Below are positions 61,648-64,000 of a stretch of DNA of 64,000 nt, piece after piece; within the stretch, counting starts at the first letter, position 1, and each line of letters opens with the position of its first letter. A program made the position numbers and the translations under genes. The notes below the pieces were generated by a model. That model saw nothing but the letters and a program-made list of their open reading frames with translations, had not been told where the DNA came from and did not search any database. Source of the DNA: Actinopolyspora alba (GTDB taxonomy: Bacteria; Actinomycetota; Actinomycetes; Mycobacteriales; Pseudonocardiaceae); contig NZ_FOMZ01000002.1 in NCBI RefSeq assembly GCF_900112765.1, forward strand, positions 372,001 through 436,000, in the 5' to 3' direction.

Positions 61648-63138
61648 TCAGCGACGGTATTTCAACGGGACTCGCAGCACCGCCTCGGTACCCCGCTGAT
61701 CACGCCCGCGCAAACTCAACGACCCGCGGAGTTCCGACTCGACGAGGGTCCGCACGATCTGCAGGCCGAGACGTTCGGCGTGCTCGAGGGAGAAGTCCTT
61801 CGGCAGGCCCTGACCGTCATCGGAGATCACCGCGTCCAGCCAGCGCGCCGAACGCTCCGCCTGTACCACGACCTCCCCGCCCTCGCCCTCGGCGAAGGCG
61901 TGTTCCAGAGCATTCTGAACCAGCTCGGTAAGCACCATCACCAGCGGAGTCGCCAGCTCCGCCGCGACCTCACCGAAACGCCCCTGCCTGCGTACGGTCA
62001 CACCGCCGCTCGCGCTGGCGAGGTCACTCATCATCGGAATGACCCGGTCGACGACGTCGTCGAGATCCACTCGCTCGTCGACCGACATCGACAACGTCTC
62101 GTGCACCAGCGCGATGGAAGTCACTCGCCGCACCGATTCGTCGAGCGCCTGCCTCGCCGTGTTGTTGCCGGTACGCCGGGACTGCAACCGCAGCAACGCC
62201 GCCACGGTCTGCAGGTTGTTCTTGACCCGGTGGTGGATCTCGCGAATCGTGGCGTCCTTGGACAGCAGCGCCCGATCCCGACGTTTGACCTCGGTGACGT
62301 CCCGGACCAGCACCAGCGCCCCGGCATCCTGGCCACGCGGCTGCAGCGGCAGCGCACGGAACAACACCGTGGCCCCCTTGGCCTCGGCCTCGATCCGCAT
62401 TCCCGGTTGACCGTCCAGAGCCTGCCGGATGCGCTGGGACACCTCGTCGGCGTCGAAGGGGTCGGACAACAGCGAACGGGTCAACGAAGCCAGCGGGCCG
62501 CCCACGAGGTCCGCGGCGTGGCCCATCCGGTGATACGCCGAGAGCGCGTTGGGACTGGCGAACACCACCGTCCCGGCGCTGTCCAATCGAATCAGACCGT
62601 CCCCCACCCTGGGGCTGGTGTGCACGTCCGGGGAGGGTTCGGCGGTGGGAAAGCTACCGTCGGCGATCATCTGGCAGAGATCGGCGGCGCTGCCGAGGTA
62701 CGAGATCTCCAGCGGACTGGGCACCCGGGGCACCGCGAGGTTGGTGTCCCGACTCAACACCGCGACCACCGAGTCGTCCAGCCGAACCGGAATGGTCTCG
62801 CGCCGAACGGGCACCCCCATGTGCCACCGAGGGTCCTCTTCCCGACAGATGCGTTTCTCCCGCACGGCCCGCTGCAGCTGCGGATGGTCCTGGGGGGTCA
62901 CCGCAGTGCCCACCAGGTCCTCCGAATGGGCCGTCGGCGCCGTTGTGGGGCGCGCCTGCGCCACGCAGAGGAACCGATTGTCCCCCGGATCGTCCTGCCC
63001 GACGGGCACCCACAACAGGAAATCGGCGAAGGACAGGTCGGAGAGCAGTTGCCACTCCGCGACGACGAGCTGCAGATGGTCGGCCACCGTTCCCGACAGA
63101 CCGGTGTGCTCGGCCAACAGATCACTGAGAGTAGACAC
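61648..63138 (-). CDS. pdtaS: PdtaS-type sensor histidine kinase
   Basis: A 496-residue soluble kinase: an N-terminal GAF-like domain (about 1-150), a PAS domain (about 180-300, SAGTVVFASPNALSAYHRMG), and a HisKA_2/HATPase module with EIHHRVKNNLQTVAALLRLQ (phospho-acceptor His) and ISDDGQGLPKDF. This layout and the gene neighbourhood match PdtaS of mycobacteria, which phosphorylates an ANTAR-domain response regulator (PdtaR, encoded elsewhere) to control RNA antitermination. GTG 63138 with AAGGG upstream is the start. Converges with whiB1. Confidence 0.93.
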   Translation of the reverse strand: MSTLSDLLAEHTGLSGTVADHLQLVVAEWQLLSDLSFADFLLWVPVGQDDPGDNRFLCVAQARPTTAPTAHSEDLVGTAVTPQDHPQLQRAVREKRICREEDPRWHMGVPVRRETIPVRLDDSVVAVLSRDTNLAVPRVPSPLEISYLGSAADLCQMIADGSFPTAEPSPDVHTSPRVGDGLIRLDSAGTVVFASPNALSAYHRMGHAADLVGGPLASLTRSLLSDPFDADEVSQRIRQALDGQPGMRIEAEAKGATVLFRALPLQPRGQDAGALVLVRDVTEVKRRDRALLSKDATIREIHHRVKNNLQTVAALLRLQSRRTGNNTARQALDESVRRVTSIALVHETLSMSVDERVDLDDVVDRVIPMMSDLASASGGVTVRRQGRFGEVAAELATPLVMVLTELVQNALEHAFAEGEGGEVVVQAERSARWLDAVISDDGQGLPKDFSLEHAERLGLQIVRTLVESELRGSLSLRGRDQRGTEAVLRVPLKYRR

Positions 63139-63250
63139 GATCAGCCCTTTCGACCGCCCCACGACGAACCACGAATCGACGGCACCCGCTCCCGAGCGGT
63201 CGCGGCAGGACCCGGCGAAGCACCGGCAGCGGGCGAACGGGAAAACTCGA

Positions 63251-63475
63251 TCAGCCCGGGTTCTCGATCACTGCCAGCAGGTCCCCTTCCCGGACCACGT
63301 CGCCCGGGCTGACGGCGATCTCGTCGACCCGTCCCGGGCGCTCGGTGAGCACCGGGATCTCCATCTTCATCGACTCCAGCACGACCACCGAGTCCCCGTT
63401 GCCGACCTGATCGCCCGGGGTCACGTCGACGGTCATGACGTTGGCAACCATCTCGGCGCGTATTTCGTGTGCCAC
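63251..63475 (-). CDS. Small biotinyl/lipoyl-attachment protein (TB7.3-like)
   Basis: A 74-residue stand-alone biotin carrier domain: NVMTVDVTPGDQVGNGD, the biotinylation motif ESMKMEIPV (Lys-37) and GRVDEIAVSPGDVVREGD. It equals the mycobacterial biotinylated protein TB7.3 in size and position next to pdtaS. The carboxylase it serves is unknown. GTG 63475 start. It lies 112 bases before the pdtaS start on the same strand and may be co-transcribed with it. Confidence 0.92.
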   Translation of the reverse strand: MAHEIRAEMVANVMTVDVTPGDQVGNGDSVVVLESMKMEIPVLTERPGRVDEIAVSPGDVVREGDLLAVIENPG

Positions 63476-63615
63476 CAGCTACCGCTTCCCTTCTGGAACC
63501 CGTCCGGCTGACGCTCGACCACCAGGAAACCACGTGGGCAACCGCCCACGAACACCAGGTCACCTCGCATGTCAGACTGTGGGGGGTCGAATTCGAGTCG
63601 GATTAGGAGTGCCCA

Positions 63616-63696
63616 ATGGCCAAGCGGGCCCGCAAGAAGAAGGCCGCGCGCAAGAACAACGCCAATCACGGCAAGCGTCCGCTGCGCGGCAAGTGA
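63616..63696 (+). CDS. Ribosomal protein bL37
   Basis: A 26-residue, strongly basic peptide: MAKRARKKKAARKNNANHGK then RPLRGK. The MAKRxRKK start and NHGKRP end match the actinobacterial ribosomal protein bL37, a 24-or-so residue component of the large subunit known from mycobacterial ribosome structures. AGGAG lies seven bases upstream of ATG 63616 and a strong terminator follows. It is below usual ORF size limits and easily missed. Confidence 0.85.
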   Translation: MAKRARKKKAARKNNANHGKRPLRGK

Positions 63697-63769
63697 GGGT
63701 TTTTCGCGGACTACACGGCTCGCTCGCGCCACCGCGGCACCATGCCGCGTCCGCGGCCCACAACGAAGT

Positions 63770-63805
63770 GGCCCCGAACCGGCTGACCGGTTCGGGGCCA
63801 TCTTT
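63770..63805 (+). terminator. Intrinsic terminator after bL37
   Basis: GGCCCCGAACCGG and CCGGTTCGGGGCC form a perfect 13-bp stem with a CTGA loop, followed by ATCTTTT. It separates the bL37 gene from the converging anti-sigma factor gene. Confidence 0.85.
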
Positions 63806-63858
63806 TCGTGTTGTCCGGCTTCTCGTGGCGTCCGGAGAGCGGCTACGGCGCGGCGGAG

Positions 63859-64000
63859 TCACTCCGTCGAGGAGCTCGGCCTGCTCCGTACCTCGACCGA
63901 GGCGCCCTCGGGGCCGTCCTCGACGGTCACCTCGGCCTGGCGCAGCACGTTCTCGCGGATCGAGCTACGCAGCCTGTCGTGCAACTCGGCGGGAGCGTGC
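63859..64000 (-). CDS. C-terminus of a mycothiol-system anti-sigma factor (RsrA/RshA-like), partial
   Basis: Only the last 46 residues are in the window: HAPAELHDRLRSSIRENVLR followed by a Glu/Val-rich segment and a Ser-rich end, TGA at 63861-63859. The HAPAELxxRLRxxI helix is what usually follows the zinc-binding Cys region in actinobacterial RsrA/RshA proteins. The gene order biotinyl protein, rshA, sigH in mycobacteria predicts this gene and a sigR/sigH gene just beyond the edge. The diagnostic HxxxCxxC motif is outside the window. Confidence 0.6.
   Translation of the reverse strand, partial: HAPAELHDRLRSSIRENVLRQAEVTVEDGPEGASVEVRSRPSSSTE

Overview
The window is GC-rich actinobacterial chromosome, most likely from the Pseudonocardiaceae/Actinopolysporaceae group. 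This is an inference from gene content: a fused Kgd-type 2-oxoglutarate enzyme, WhiB1, a PdtaS-type kinase, the tail of a mycothiol-type anti-sigma factor, ribosomal protein bL37, nickel superoxide dismutase, DUF397 and EspG proteins, and frequent GTG starts. I see no rRNA, tRNA, CRISPR array, integrase or transposase. The sequence does hold two families of short dispersed intergenic repeats.

Region 1 (1-13,800) is accessory in character. It has a cut-off acetyltransferase, two small unknown genes, a frameshifted gene remnant, and a helix-turn-helix regulator with three DUF397 partners, two of them near-identical copies. A type VII secretion cargo/chaperone block follows (small YxxxD protein, DUF3558 lipoprotein, PPE-like protein, EspG) without core secretion genes. 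Then come a three-gene ABC transporter, an arsenite/bile-acid-type carrier, a MerR-controlled metal operon with a recognisable operator, and a PAP2 phosphatase.

Region 2 (13,900-30,000) has housekeeping metabolism. It holds a fused two-halves ABC exporter, the kgd gene, threonine catabolism (tdh-kbl) followed by a LysR regulator, an Asp23-family envelope protein and an aldehyde dehydrogenase.

Region 3 (30,100-38,450) is a complete histidine degradation cluster. hutH, hutU, an M20-type amidohydrolase, hutF and hutI read leftward, and a divergent IclR regulator lies across a perfect palindromic operator candidate. The amidohydrolase probably stands in for HutG.

Region 4 (38,500-50,000) contains four tandem paralogues of an unrecognised small membrane protein, three with the same promoter element exactly 40 nt before the start codon. 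Next are a TetR-MFS pair, the MFS carrying an unusual C-terminal beta-domain array, with a divergent methyltransferase behind paired operators. A four-gene osmoprotectant ABC transporter and a BpsA-like (branched polyamine synthase-like) protein with a long unexplained tail follow.

Region 5 (50,200-64,000) has a PAS-GGDEF-EAL protein, malic enzyme, an RmlC-like epimerase, the divergent sodN/sodX pair, a TlpA-like lipoprotein, two acetyltransferases and a small unknown protein. It ends in a block matching the mycobacterial order (membrane protein, lipid kinase, whiB1, pdtaS, biotinyl protein, anti-sigma factor). whiB1 has two CRP-type sites upstream.
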